Part shown: piece after piece, positions 42,361 to 50,667 of the stretch | How positions within the stretch are numbered: the stretch's first letter is position 1 | How the letters are laid out: each line of letters begins with the position of its first letter | Assembly (NCBI RefSeq): GCF_000298215.1 | Contig: NZ_BAHD01000051.1 | Coordinates: 1 to 51,639 of the forward strand | Origin: Kineosphaera limosa NBRC 100340 | Lineage (GTDB): Bacteria; Actinomycetota; Actinomycetes; Actinomycetales; Dermatophilaceae | Length of the DNA: 51,639 nucleotides | Direction of reading: 5' to 3' | Translations under genes and position numbers: made by a program | Notes under the pieces: generated by a model | The model's input: the letters and a program-made list of their open reading frames with translations, nothing else | Told to the model about the DNA's origin: nothing | The model's database searches: none

Positions 42361-43086
42361 TCAGGCTTTCCTTTGCTGGGTGGGTCGTTCGCCGGGTGTG
42401 TCGCTGGGTGTGTTGCTGAGCCGGTCGCTGCGGTAGCGGGGAGTCGGCAGCTGGGTGCCGGCGCGGCGGTGCCGCGCGAGCACGGCGTCTACGTCGGCGG
42501 TCGCGAGCGGGCCGGGCGCACCGACGGGGTCGCCGGCGCCGCTGGCCTCCTGCACGAGGTGCTGGGGAAAGCCGTCGGGGGTGTTCCACAGATGCCGTGC
42601 CAGCGGGATGCCGACCGCGGCCGTCAGGGCCAGTGCCGCGACCAGCAGGATGACGTCAGCGCCGTCGGTGGCCCCGAACAGCAGCATCACCAGCACCATC
42701 ATGAGCGCGACGGCCGCGATGGCCAGGCTCACGCCGCGGTGGAACCGGCCCGCCTCGCTGTGCGGCCACGGGTCCACCTGACGGGTCAGCTCGCGCGGGC
42801 CCGGGGTGGGCGAGCACTCCGCCTTGGCCGGGCAGCGACCGCAGATCGCGTGCTGCCCGGCGTAGCGGATGACCCGCTTGTCGGGGTCGAACGAGGCCGG
42901 CCACAACCACTGGTCCTCGTGGCAGCGCCAGGCGTCGGCATCCTCGTGGTAGATGAAGTTGCCGGTGCGCCACGCCGCCGACCGCAGGGCGCTGCGGGCG
43001 CCCAACCGGTCGAAGAGGACCGCCACCACGAGCAGGCACGCCGCGTACAGGCAGACCAGCACGACCGCGGTCGAGGGCGGGCTCAC
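42361..43086 (-). CDS. Cys-rich membrane protein of unknown function in the norB unit
   Basis: The 241-residue protein has a first hydrophobic helix (VVLVCLYAACLLVVAVLF), a soluble part with CHEDQWLWPASFDPDKRVIR and a Cys cluster AICGRCPAKAECSPTPG (C-x2-C-x5-C plus an upstream Cys and His), then DPWPHSEAGRFHRGV. A pair of hydrophobic helices and a charged tail follow. The Cys/His arrangement could hold zinc or an Fe-S centre. It lies 7 bases after norB and directly before the slipin, so a role in nitric oxide reduction or its assembly is inferred. I recognise only a conserved actinobacterial protein of this shape, without a known function. Confidence 0.75.
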   Translation of the reverse strand: MSPPSTAVVLVCLYAACLLVVAVLFDRLGARSALRSAAWRTGNFIYHEDADAWRCHEDQWLWPASFDPDKRVIRYAGQHAICGRCPAKAECSPTPGPRELTRQVDPWPHSEAGRFHRGVSLAIAAVALMMVLVMLLFGATDGADVILLVAALALTAAVGIPLARHLWNTPDGFPQHLVQEASGAGDPVGAPGPLATADVDAVLARHRRAGTQLPTPRYRSDRLSNTPSDTPGERPTQQRKA

Positions 43087-43093
43087 GACAGGC

Positions 43094-45445
43094 TCACCAC
43101 TTCGACTTCTTGCCGGGCTCGATCTCCGTGTAGAGCACCTGCTCGGGAAACTCCTCCACGGTCTTGCCGTGCCGGAAGTGCCGCAGCCCCTGGAAGGCGA
43201 CCCACAGGAACGGGAGGCAGCCCCCGAAGATGAAGATGAGGTCGCCGGGCAACCGGCCCCACTCCAACAGCGTGTTCGTCGTGTTCGTGAGGTAACCCAG
43301 GGAGCGCGCCTCGTAATAGCCGTTGCCGACCGACTGGTACAGCTGGAGCACGCCGAGCGGCAACAGCGTCGCGAAGACCATCCACGCCAGGCCGATGTTC
43401 AGGCTCCAGAACGAGACCTTGACGAGCTTCTCGGGCCATTTGTCGCGGGGGATGAGATAGCGCAATGCGAAGATCGCCAATCCGACCCCGAGCATGCCGT
43501 AGACGCCCATCATCGCGGCGTGCCCGTGGTTGGCGGTCAGGGCCGTCCCGATTTCGTAGTAGGAGATGATCGGCAGGTTGATGAGGAAGCCGAAGACGCC
43601 CGCTCCGAGGAAGTTCCAGAAGCCGACGGCGACGAGGAACATGACCGCCCAGCGGTGCGGGAACGGCGCGTCGGTGCGCGACTCCTGCCGGGCTCCCAAT
43701 TGCATGAAGGCCCACGCCTCGACTGTCAGGAACGTCAAAGGGATGACCTCCGCGGCGCTGAAGAAGGCGCCGAGCGCCATGTGCTCGACCGGAGTGCCGG
43801 AGAAGTACAGGTGGTGCATCGTGCCGATGACGCCGCCCAAGGAGTAAAGAATGATGTCGAGGAAGATGATGCCGAGCGCGATCTTCTCCCGCACGACCCC
43901 GAGCATCACGAAGATGTAGGCGACCATGACGGTCGTGAACAACTCGAGGAAGTCCTCGACCCACAGGTGCACGACCCAGAACCGCCAGAACTCCGCCACC
44001 GTCAGGTGCGAATCCGTGCGGGCCAGCAGGCCGACCGCGTAGAAGGCGGGAATCGCCAACGCGGCGAAGAAGAACATCCACGGCATGTTGCCCTTGGACT
44101 CGCCCTTCAGGCGCGAGCGGATGCCGCGGTAGATGATGGCGATCCAGATGAACAGGCCTGCAGTGAGCAGCACCTGGAAGACGCGCGGCAGGTCCAGGTA
44201 CTCCCACTGCTGCGCGAACAGCGGACCCTTGGCCCACGAGACTCCGTGGATCGAGAGGGCCTCGGCGGCCAGGGATCCGAAGACGACGAAGGCGACGGCG
44301 CCGAGCAGGATGTAGGCCAGCACGTGCTGGTACTTCGGCTCCTTCTTGGCGATGAACGGGGTGAGGAAGATGCCGGCCGCCAGGAAGGACGCGGCGGTCC
44401 AGAACAACGACAGTTGCAAGTGCCAGGTGCGCGCGAGGTTGAAGGGCAGCAGGTCGACGATGAAGTCGAGACCGAAGAAGCTGCTGATGTCGGCGCGATA
44501 GTGCTCCGCGAGGGCGCCGAGCAGAGTTTGGATGAGGAAGAGCAGGGCGACCACGAAGAAGAACCACGCCGTGGCCCGTTGCGATCGGGTCAACCCGACC
44601 TCCCCGGGTTGCCGGAAGTGGATGGTCGGTGCCTCTTCGGAATGCCAGCCGATCTTGCGACTCCACCGCCCATAGATCGCGAACAGCAGGCCGGTGCCGC
44701 CGATGAGCGCGATCAGCGAGAGCGTCGACCAGACGATGAGGTCGGCCGTCGGGTGGTTGTCGACGCGCGGCTCCATGGGCCAGTTGTTGGTGTAGCTGTA
44801 GTCGTGGCCCGGGCGTTGTGCGGCGCTGGCCCAGGCGGTCCAGGAGAAGAACGCCGTGAGTTGCCGGATCTGCGTCGGGTCGGTGATCGCGTCGGCTTTG
44901 AGGCCATTGCTGCGGGCTTGGGGGCCGAAGAAGTTCGTGTAGTGGGCGACGAGTTGCTCGTAGGCCGCGATTTGCGACGGGGTGTAGACGAGATCACCGG
45001 AGGCGGGATCGAAGCGGTTCGCGCGGAACTCGCTGATGACCGTCCCGCGCGGGTCCTGCACCCCTTGGGTGCGGTATTGCCCTTCGACGTACTCGGTCGA
45101 GCGGCGCAGGTAATCGGCGGTGAAGTCGGGGCCCAGGTAGCCGCCGTGGCCCATGATCGAGCCGTACTGCATGAGGCCGCGGGCCTGGAACAGCTCTTGA
45201 CCGGCGGTGATGTCGGCGCCGGTGAAGACGGTCCGGCCGTCCTGGGCAACGACCTTGGTGGGCATCGGCATCGAGGCCGTGTAGGTGCGGTAGGCCAGGA
45301 TGCCCATGACGAAGAAGCCGAAGATCATGACGAGGGCGACGGCCTGCACCCAGCCCTTGCCGATGAGCATCTGGCTGCGGTCGCCGCCGCCGGCCGAGCC
45401 GTTCGAGTCCTGTGCGCCGGGCCGCAGGTCCGGTGAGCTAGCCAT
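43094..45445 (-). CDS. norB: Quinol-dependent nitric oxide reductase (qNor)
   Basis: The 783-residue single-subunit reductase turns two NO into N2O with quinol electrons. The N-terminal extension includes a cytochrome-c-like fold without heme motif (TAGQELFQARGLMQYGSIMG), typical of qNor. The catalytic core has about 12 helices with heme/Fe_B histidines in the LARTWHLQLSLFW, VVHLWVEDFLELFTT, GTMHHLYFSG and NHGHAAMMG segments. It suggests denitrification or NO detoxification. ATG 45445 has a promoter candidate about 70 bases upstream. The two downstream genes follow closely. Confidence 0.97.
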   Translation of the reverse strand: MASSPDLRPGAQDSNGSAGGGDRSQMLIGKGWVQAVALVMIFGFFVMGILAYRTYTASMPMPTKVVAQDGRTVFTGADITAGQELFQARGLMQYGSIMGHGGYLGPDFTADYLRRSTEYVEGQYRTQGVQDPRGTVISEFRANRFDPASGDLVYTPSQIAAYEQLVAHYTNFFGPQARSNGLKADAITDPTQIRQLTAFFSWTAWASAAQRPGHDYSYTNNWPMEPRVDNHPTADLIVWSTLSLIALIGGTGLLFAIYGRWSRKIGWHSEEAPTIHFRQPGEVGLTRSQRATAWFFFVVALLFLIQTLLGALAEHYRADISSFFGLDFIVDLLPFNLARTWHLQLSLFWTAASFLAAGIFLTPFIAKKEPKYQHVLAYILLGAVAFVVFGSLAAEALSIHGVSWAKGPLFAQQWEYLDLPRVFQVLLTAGLFIWIAIIYRGIRSRLKGESKGNMPWMFFFAALAIPAFYAVGLLARTDSHLTVAEFWRFWVVHLWVEDFLELFTTVMVAYIFVMLGVVREKIALGIIFLDIILYSLGGVIGTMHHLYFSGTPVEHMALGAFFSAAEVIPLTFLTVEAWAFMQLGARQESRTDAPFPHRWAVMFLVAVGFWNFLGAGVFGFLINLPIISYYEIGTALTANHGHAAMMGVYGMLGVGLAIFALRYLIPRDKWPEKLVKVSFWSLNIGLAWMVFATLLPLGVLQLYQSVGNGYYEARSLGYLTNTTNTLLEWGRLPGDLIFIFGGCLPFLWVAFQGLRHFRHGKTVEEFPEQVLYTEIEPGKKSKW

Positions 45446-45511
45446 GGCTGCCCTGCCTCTCGTTGCGCGTCGGGTCGCCCGAGTCGAGGGCGAATTAACC
45501 CGATACCGTCC

Positions 45512-45540
45512 GTACTAAGCGACGGAAACCTAGCATCCAA
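45512..45540 (-). promoter_or_regulatory. Candidate norB promoter
   Basis: On the minus strand TTGGAT (45540-45535) and TAGTAC (45517-45512) are separated by exactly 17 bp and lie about 65-95 bases before the norB ATG. The -10 match is modest. Confidence 0.4.
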
Positions 45541-45653
45541 ACGGTTCTTTGCGCAGAGTTGTGTGGCAGTCCGTCGCCGAACTGAAACAAAGGCGTGCGT
45601 CGGTGCGGTCCCAGCGGGGCGGGCCCGACGCTGGAGCGAGGAGTTGAGTACGA

Positions 45654-45974
45654 ATGGCTATCGAACACAGCAGTTTTCGCACAGGGGTGACGGGTGAGGT
45701 GCCGATCGAGGCGGGCGGCCGCCAGACGAGCGTCGTCGTCAGCGAGCCGGGGGTGCGGGTCGTGCACTTCGCCCTCGACACGCAGCAGGGGCTCACGGAG
45801 CACTCCGCCCCCAAGAACGCCATCGTGCAGGTGCTCGCCGGCGCCATCGCCTTCACCCTCGAAGGGCAGACGCAGACGCTGTCTGTCGGCGACCTGGTCG
45901 TCATGGCCCCCGGCGCCCGCCACGCCCTCGTCGCCGTCGAGCCCTCCCGGTTCTCGCTCACCCTCATCGACTGA
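45654..45974 (+). CDS. Cupin-domain protein
   Basis: The 106-residue single cupin barrel has segments HFALDTQQGLTEHSAPKNAI and VGDLVVMAPGARHALVAV, giving one metal-binding motif with His residues. Substrate is unknown. GAGGAG precedes ATG 45654. It is divergent from norB, and similar small cupins are known beside NO-responsive genes in other bacteria, so a shared NO response is plausible but inferred. Confidence 0.85.
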   Translation: MAIEHSSFRTGVTGEVPIEAGGRQTSVVVSEPGVRVVHFALDTQQGLTEHSAPKNAIVQVLAGAIAFTLEGQTQTLSVGDLVVMAPGARHALVAVEPSRFSLTLID

Positions 45975-45997
45975 ACGAGTGCGTCGGCGGCGACACG

Positions 45998-46030
45998 ACG
46001 AGCGCCCCCGTTCGTGCCGGGGGCGCTCGT
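45998..46030. terminator. Terminator hairpin between the cupin and ABC permease genes
   Basis: ACGAGCGCCCCCG (45998-46010) and CGGGGGCGCTCGT (46018-46030) are exact complements with a 7-nt loop, between convergent genes. Confidence 0.8.
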
Positions 46031-46049
46031 CGGTGATGGCGGCAGGGGC

Positions 46050-46823
46050 TCAGGCGCGCGGGCTGCGGATGGGGATGCGCCGCGCCTGCAGATGGATCGC
46101 GACGAGCGCGGCGCCGACCAGGGCGAGGCCGACGAGCGCGCCGGCGACGCCACTGCCCGGACCAGTCAACCAGCTGACCGGGAGGCCTTCGATGCGGATG
46201 ACCGCGGGCACGAACATGGTGGCCGTGTCGAAGGCGAACAGGCCGCCGAGCAGGAGCGGCGACAGCGTCAGCGGCAGCAGGAACGTCGCGACCGTGCCGA
46301 GGCGCACGTAGCTCAGGCCGACGACCAGGCCCGTGAGGGCGGCGAGGAAGAGCAGCAGGAAGAGTCCCCAAAGGTAGGGCAGCAGCGGCGCCTGCGTCGC
46401 CAGCACCCGCCCCGAGTCGGCACCGGCGCTCCAGCCGAGCAGGCCGTAGATCCAGCGCTCCGCGAACAGCAGGACGACCAGGCCCAGGGCGCCGAGTGCC
46501 GCACCCCCGGCCGCCGCGACGACCGCGGCCTTCACGAAGCTGCGGCGCGGCAGCCCGGCGACCACGTGCGGGCCGAGCCAGCTGGTGCAGTAGTGGATCG
46601 CGACGCCGAAGAGGAACCAGGGCGCCGCCTGCTGGGCGAACTGCAGCGCCGAGATCGTCGGGGTCGTGCTGCGGGCGACGACGGTCAGCACGACGGCGGC
46701 GATGACGGCCGCCGCGAGCAGGAAGCAGCCGAGGATGATCACGTAGCCCCAGACCTGCCAGCCGGCCAGGCGCAGCCAGCGGGTAGTGCCGGAGGTCGTG
46801 CGGGTCGGGGTGGTGGCGGTCAT
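46050..46823 (-). CDS. ABC transporter membrane subunit (Ytr-like)
   Basis: The 257-residue membrane protein has about six helices (GYVIILGCFLLAAAVIAAVV; VVAGLPRRSFVKAAVVAAAG). It lacks strong family motifs but is coupled by a 4-base overlap to the ATPase. Export or cell-envelope stress function is likely by analogy with ytrABC operons. Confidence 0.8.
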   Translation of the reverse strand: MTATTPTRTTSGTTRWLRLAGWQVWGYVIILGCFLLAAAVIAAVVLTVVARSTTPTISALQFAQQAAPWFLFGVAIHYCTSWLGPHVVAGLPRRSFVKAAVVAAAGGAALGALGLVVLLFAERWIYGLLGWSAGADSGRVLATQAPLLPYLWGLFLLLFLAALTGLVVGLSYVRLGTVATFLLPLTLSPLLLGGLFAFDTATMFVPAVIRIEGLPVSWLTGPGSGVAGALVGLALVGAALVAIHLQARRIPIRSPRA

Positions 46824-47815
46824 GACAGTGCCTCCGGATCGGACGTGGCTGTGTTGCCGGACGTGTTGCCGGCCGTCGGGTCGGCCGTGAGATGGATGAA
46901 GAGGTCCTGCAGCGGCGCCGCGCTGACCTCCAGGCCGGCGCGCTCGGCATCGGCCAGCAGCCGTTCGTCGAGCTCGCCGTAGGCCGTGATCTGCCGAGTC
47001 GGGCCGAGGTCGCGCATGGCGACCACGGACAGCTGGCGGCCCAGCGCGTCGACCGCGGCGACCGGGCCGGTGATCGTCACCCCGCGGCGGCGCACGTCGT
47101 CGGCCTCCGCCGACAGCAGCAGCCGTCCGTGGTGCAGCACGGTCACGGTCTCCAGCAGGTGTTCGATCTCGCTGATCAGGTGGCTGGACAGGATGATCGT
47201 GCGCGGGTGCTCGACCACGTCGGCGATGAGCAGGTCGGTGAACAGCTGCCGCGTGGGTGCGTCCATGCCCAGGTGCACCTCGTCGAACATCGTCAGCGGC
47301 GCCCGGGCGGCCAGCCCGAGGATCGCGTTGGCTGCGGAGCGCTGGCCGCGGGAGAGCTTGTCCGGCTTGGCGTCCGGGCTCAGTCCGAATTGGGTCACCA
47401 GGTGACCGGCCCAGTCGCGGTCGAAGGTCGGGCGAATCGCCGCGTGCAGGTCGAGGTTCCAGCTCAGCGTCTCGTCGCCGACGGTGTTGCCGCCCTCGCG
47501 AATGAGGCTGATCTGGCTCATCCGCTCCTCGTCCTCGAACGGATCGCGACCGCCCACCTCGACGACTCCGCCTCCGGAGGGCAGTAGCGAGGCCAGGATG
47601 GACAGCAGCGTCGTCTTGCCGGCGCCGTTGCGGCCGAGCAGTCCGTGGATGCGGCCCGCGCCGAGGTCGAGGTCGAGGTCATCGAGGGCGCGGGTCTTGC
47701 CGTAGCGCAGGCTCAGGTCGCGGGTGTGAACGTCGAGCCCGCTCGGGTCGGCACCGGAGCCGCCGCTGCCCCCGGTCTGCGATCGGCCGGTGTGGGGCTG
47801 GGTCATTGTCGTCAT
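46820..47815 (-). CDS. ABC transporter ATP-binding protein (Ytr-like)
   Basis: The 331-residue ATPase has Walker A GLLGRNGAGKTTL (about 55-65), signature LSRGQRSAANAI, a Walker B LTMFDEVHLGMD in which the usual Pro after DE is Val, and H-switch ILSSHLISEIEHLLE. The C-terminal extension is not a known domain. It overlaps the GntR stop (ATGA at 47812-47815) and the permease start. Confidence 0.92.
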   Translation of the reverse strand: MTTMTQPHTGRSQTGGSGGSGADPSGLDVHTRDLSLRYGKTRALDDLDLDLGAGRIHGLLGRNGAGKTTLLSILASLLPSGGGVVEVGGRDPFEDEERMSQISLIREGGNTVGDETLSWNLDLHAAIRPTFDRDWAGHLVTQFGLSPDAKPDKLSRGQRSAANAILGLAARAPLTMFDEVHLGMDAPTRQLFTDLLIADVVEHPRTIILSSHLISEIEHLLETVTVLHHGRLLLSAEADDVRRRGVTITGPVAAVDALGRQLSVVAMRDLGPTRQITAYGELDERLLADAERAGLEVSAAPLQDLFIHLTADPTAGNTSGNTATSDPEALS

Positions 47816-48234
47816 CGTCCTCTCCCGGTTGCGCTGGCTTGCGTGGATAGCTCTTGCGTGGATAGCTGTGGGGTGGAGTCGCTCAGCGTGTACTCGACGT
47901 GCTCGACGATCTCCGCGGTGCTCAGGCCGAGGCGGCGGGCTTCGTGCAGCACGGGGTCCAGGCGGTCGGCGAAGAACGTGCCGCGCCGCTGCCCGCGCAG
48001 CCGGTCGGCGGCTCCGTCAGCGACGAACATCCCGATGCCGCGCCGCTTGAGGAGCACGCCCTCGTCGACGAGCTCGGCGAAGGCCTTGGCGGCGGTCGCC
48101 GGGTTGATGCGGAAGGTCGTGGCGTACTGCGTCGTCGACATCACCTGGTCGCCGTCGGTGAGGGCCCCGGAGAGCACCTCGCCGCGGATCGACTCCGCGA
48201 TCTGCACGTAGATCGGCTCGCGCCCGTCGAACAT
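47812..48234 (-). CDS. GntR-family regulator, YtrA subfamily
   Basis: The 140-residue protein has a GntR winged helix (EPIYVQIAESIRGEVLSGAL; MSTTQYATTFRINPATAAKA; FAELVDEGVLLKRRGIGMFV) and only a short helical tail, typical of YtrA, which represses its own ABC operon. Start ATG 48234 with GAAGGAG upstream. A 15-bp-arm palindrome lies 11 bases upstream of the start codon. Confidence 0.93.
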   Translation of the reverse strand: MFDGREPIYVQIAESIRGEVLSGALTDGDQVMSTTQYATTFRINPATAAKAFAELVDEGVLLKRRGIGMFVADGAADRLRGQRRGTFFADRLDPVLHEARRLGLSTAEIVEHVEYTLSDSTPQLSTQELSTQASATGRGR

Positions 48235-48244
48235 GCTCGGCTCC

Positions 48245-48280
48245 TTCAGTGGTTCATTACATGACTAATGAACCACTGAA
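48245..48280 (-). promoter_or_regulatory. YtrA-type operator palindrome with promoter
   Basis: TTCAGTGGTTCATTA (48245-48259) and TAATGAACCACTGAA (48266-48280) are exact complements separated by 6 bp. A -35 box TTGACA (48295-48290, minus strand) lies just upstream, and the -10 (TTCATT, 17-bp spacing) falls inside the right arm, so repressor binding would cover the promoter. Confidence 0.75.
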
Positions 48281-48320
48281 CCGAAGAGGTGTCAAGAGAA
48301 GGCTCCACTGTGGGGAGCGT

Positions 48321-48350
48321 TACGAAAGGCTAGGTACTTAGCCTTTCGTA
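48321..48350. promoter_or_regulatory. Palindrome in front of the Fic gene
   Basis: TACGAAAGGCTA (48321-48332) and TAGCCTTTCGTA (48339-48350) are exact complements with a 6-bp spacer. The right arm overlaps the -10 box TATGAT (48349-48354). Confidence 0.7.
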
Positions 48351-48354
48351 TGAT
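48349..48354 (+). promoter_or_regulatory. -10 box of the Fic gene
   Basis: TATGAT lies 7 bases before ATG 48361, so transcription would begin at the start codon (leaderless). No convincing -35 box is seen at 16-18 bp. Confidence 0.5.
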
Positions 48355-48360
48355 GGGATC

Positions 48361-49557
48361 ATGGAAAGGGATACGTGGCCTGCTGCGGGCTCACGAACGC
48401 TCCACTGGCGCCCGGTCGAGTCGGCGATGACCGTCTCGCGGCGTCGGCTCGCCGCGGCAACAGGGCCGTACGAGGTAGCGGTGCTGCCGAACATCGCGCC
48501 CTCGCCCGTCGCTCTGCCGTCCCGCCTGATGGCCGAGACCGAAGAGGCGACCCGGGCGATGGCCTCCTTCGATGCCGTCGCCGGCCGCACGCTGACGCCG
48601 TACAACTCCCTCCTGCTGCGCTCGGAGTCGGCCGCCTCCAGCCGCATCGAGAACCTCACGGCGTCGGCGCGCGCCATCGCCGAAGCCGAGATCGGGGAGA
48701 ACGCCAAGGTCAATCCCACGATGATCCTGGGCAACGTGCGAGCGATGGAGGCGGCCCTGGCGGCTTCCGACACTCTCGCCGACGATGCGCTCGGCGCGAT
48801 CCTGGCGATGCACCGGGCTCTCATGCAGGGATCATGGCCGGCCATCGCGGGGCGGCTGCGCCTCCAGCAGGTATGGATCGGAGGCTCCGCCCTCGGGCCC
48901 GTCGGTGCCGAGTTCGTGCCTCCGCAGCCGGAGGATGTGCCCCCGGCCATGGCGGACCTGGCCCGGTTTCTGGCCCGCGACGACCTGCCGCCGCTGGTGC
49001 ACGCGGCCTTGGCGCATGCCCAATTCGAGACCATCCACCCGTTCGCGGACGGCAACGGGCGGACCGGCCGGGCGCTGCTGCATGCGCACCTGCGGCACAG
49101 CGGCGTGACCACGCACGTGACGGTGCCCATCTCTGCGGGGCTGCTCGTGGAACGGGACCGCTACTTCGCGGCCCTCACGGCGTACCGGCAGGGAGACCCC
49201 GAGCCGATCGTCGCCTGCGTGGCGCGCGCGGCCCTGGCTGCAGTCGAGTCCGCCACGGTGCTGCTCGACGAGCTCGCCGCAGTGCGGACGAACTGGGCGA
49301 GCACGATTCGTGCGCGCAGCGACTCGGCCATCTGGCGGACGCTCGACGTGCTGGTGCGCCGCCCGGTCGTGACCGCCGACGTGCTCGCCGCCGACCTGGG
49401 TGCATCGACCGTCACCGCGCGGGTGCATCTGCGCGACCTCGTGGCGGCCGGCGTCGTTCGAGAATCCACCGGCAGGTCACGCAATCGGGTCTGGCGGGCG
49501 CCCGACATCCTGGAGGTCCTCGATGCCTACGCCCAGCGGGTCGGTCGGCGCTGTTAG
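48361..49557 (+). CDS. Fic-domain AMPylase-type protein with C-terminal winged helix
   Basis: The 398-residue protein has an N-terminal inhibitory helix SESAASSRIENLTA ((S/T)xxxE(G/N)-type, class II) and the active-site loop HPFADGNGRTGR with catalytic H226. A C-terminal winged-helix segment follows (VLAADLGASTVTARVHLRDL; VAAGVVRESTGRSRNRVW). Fic enzymes transfer AMP or other groups to proteins; the intact inhibitory motif suggests autoregulation. The winged helix may bind the palindrome upstream. No separate antitoxin gene is next to it. Confidence 0.93.
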   Translation: MERDTWPAAGSRTLHWRPVESAMTVSRRRLAAATGPYEVAVLPNIAPSPVALPSRLMAETEEATRAMASFDAVAGRTLTPYNSLLLRSESAASSRIENLTASARAIAEAEIGENAKVNPTMILGNVRAMEAALAASDTLADDALGAILAMHRALMQGSWPAIAGRLRLQQVWIGGSALGPVGAEFVPPQPEDVPPAMADLARFLARDDLPPLVHAALAHAQFETIHPFADGNGRTGRALLHAHLRHSGVTTHVTVPISAGLLVERDRYFAALTAYRQGDPEPIVACVARAALAAVESATVLLDELAAVRTNWASTIRARSDSAIWRTLDVLVRRPVVTADVLAADLGASTVTARVHLRDLVAAGVVRESTGRSRNRVWRAPDILEVLDAYAQRVGRRC

Positions 49558-49687
49558 CCCGCCGCAACCACCGGCCGGTCAGGGTGCCCGGGCCTTCGGC
49601 CACCCGAGTAGCGTGCGGGTTGCGGGCGGCCCGTTGGCGGTCGCCTCGGCGCCAACGGCAGTCACAGCGAGCGACAGGGGGATTCGG

Positions 49688-50578
49688 ATGCGAATCGGGG
49701 TCATGGGAGCCGGCGCGGTCGGGTGCTACTACGGCGGGATGCTGGCCCGGGCCGGGCACGACGTCACCCTCGTGGGGCGTTCCGCGCACGTCGAGGCGAT
49801 GCGCGAGGGGCTGCGGGTGCAGACCGCGTCACTCGACGAGTTGGTGCCGGTGCAGGCCGCCACCGACGCCGCGGCGCTCGCCGACTGCGACCTCGTGCTG
49901 GTCGCGGTGAAATCGGGCGACTCGACCACCGCGGCCCGCGAGCTCGCGGGGCAGCTGCGGCCTGAGGCGCTCGTGTTGAGCCTGCAGAACGGCGTCGACA
50001 ACGCCGATCGCCTTGCCGCCGAACTGCCCGGCCAGCAGGTCGAACCCGTCGTCGTCTACGTCGCCACCGAGATGGCCGGCCCCGGTCACGTGCGACACCA
50101 CGGTCGCGGTGATCTGGCCGTCGCGCCGAGCGCCGCGCGGGTCGTGCCGCTGTTCGAAGAGGCCGGCATCCCCGTGGCGATCGGTGACGTGCGCGCCGCC
50201 CTGTGGGGCAAGCTCGTCGCCAACTGCGCCTGGAACGCACTCTCCGCGATCACCGATCGTCCCTACGGCTGGTTGGCCGAGGTCGACGGGGTGCCCCAGA
50301 CGCTCGCGGACATCGTCGCCGAATGCCGGGCGGTCGCTGCGGCCGACGGCGTCGAGTTCGCGGCCGAGCAGCTTGCGTCGGTGGCCTCGCTCGCCACCTC
50401 GATGCCGGCGCAGCGCTCCTCGACCGCGCAAGACCTGGCCCGGCGCCGGCCCACCGAGATCGACCACCTCAACGGGTACGTCGTGCGCCGCGGCGCCGAC
50501 CTGGGCGTGCCGACGCCCGTCAATGCGCTGCTGGTCACCCTCGTGCGCGCCCTGGAACGCAAGGGCACCGAAGCCTGA
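49688..50578 (+). CDS. panE: 2-dehydropantoate 2-reductase family protein
   Basis: The 296-residue ketopantoate-reductase-like enzyme would reduce 2-dehydropantoate to pantoate with NADPH for coenzyme A synthesis. Rossmann motif MGAGAVGCYYGGML at the N-terminus, VAVKSGDSTTAA, LSLQNGVDNAD, catalytic-helix AALWGKLVANCAWNALSAIT and C-terminal RRRPTEIDHLNGYVVRRGAD, the last being a PanE-type substrate region. Start ATG 49688. The family includes divergent paralogues, so a different 2-oxo acid substrate is possible. Confidence 0.88.
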   Translation: MRIGVMGAGAVGCYYGGMLARAGHDVTLVGRSAHVEAMREGLRVQTASLDELVPVQAATDAAALADCDLVLVAVKSGDSTTAARELAGQLRPEALVLSLQNGVDNADRLAAELPGQQVEPVVVYVATEMAGPGHVRHHGRGDLAVAPSAARVVPLFEEAGIPVAIGDVRAALWGKLVANCAWNALSAITDRPYGWLAEVDGVPQTLADIVAECRAVAAADGVEFAAEQLASVASLATSMPAQRSSTAQDLARRRPTEIDHLNGYVVRRGADLGVPTPVNALLVTLVRALERKGTEA

Positions 50579-50596
50579 ACCCCAGTCCCGGATTAC

Positions 50597-50638
50597 AGTG
50601 TTCGTTTTTGCGCGGTCTGGTGAGCAAAAACGAACACT
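50597..50638. terminator. AT-rich perfect hairpin between panE and the VOC gene
   Basis: AGTGTTCGTTTTTGC (50597-50611) and GCAAAAACGAACACT (50624-50638) are exact complements with a 12-nt loop, between convergent genes. Its composition is strikingly AT-rich for this genome; a terminator role is most likely. Confidence 0.6.
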
Positions 50639-50667
50639 CTATTCTCTGGCAGGCGTCGCGAGCGGCC

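Noticed and set aside
42953-45436. 827-residue plus-strand frame over norB
   Set aside because: Asp/Glu/Arg-rich antisense frame; NorB motifs are on the other strand.
47140-47360. Defective ABC ATPase because of an altered Walker B (DEV instead of DEP)
   Set aside because: The key Asp-Glu, signature and H-switch are intact; Pro is not catalytic, so I do not call it inactive.
50597-50638. LexA/SOS-box
   Set aside because: GTTCG and CGAAC halves are in an inverted order and too far apart for an actinobacterial SOS box.
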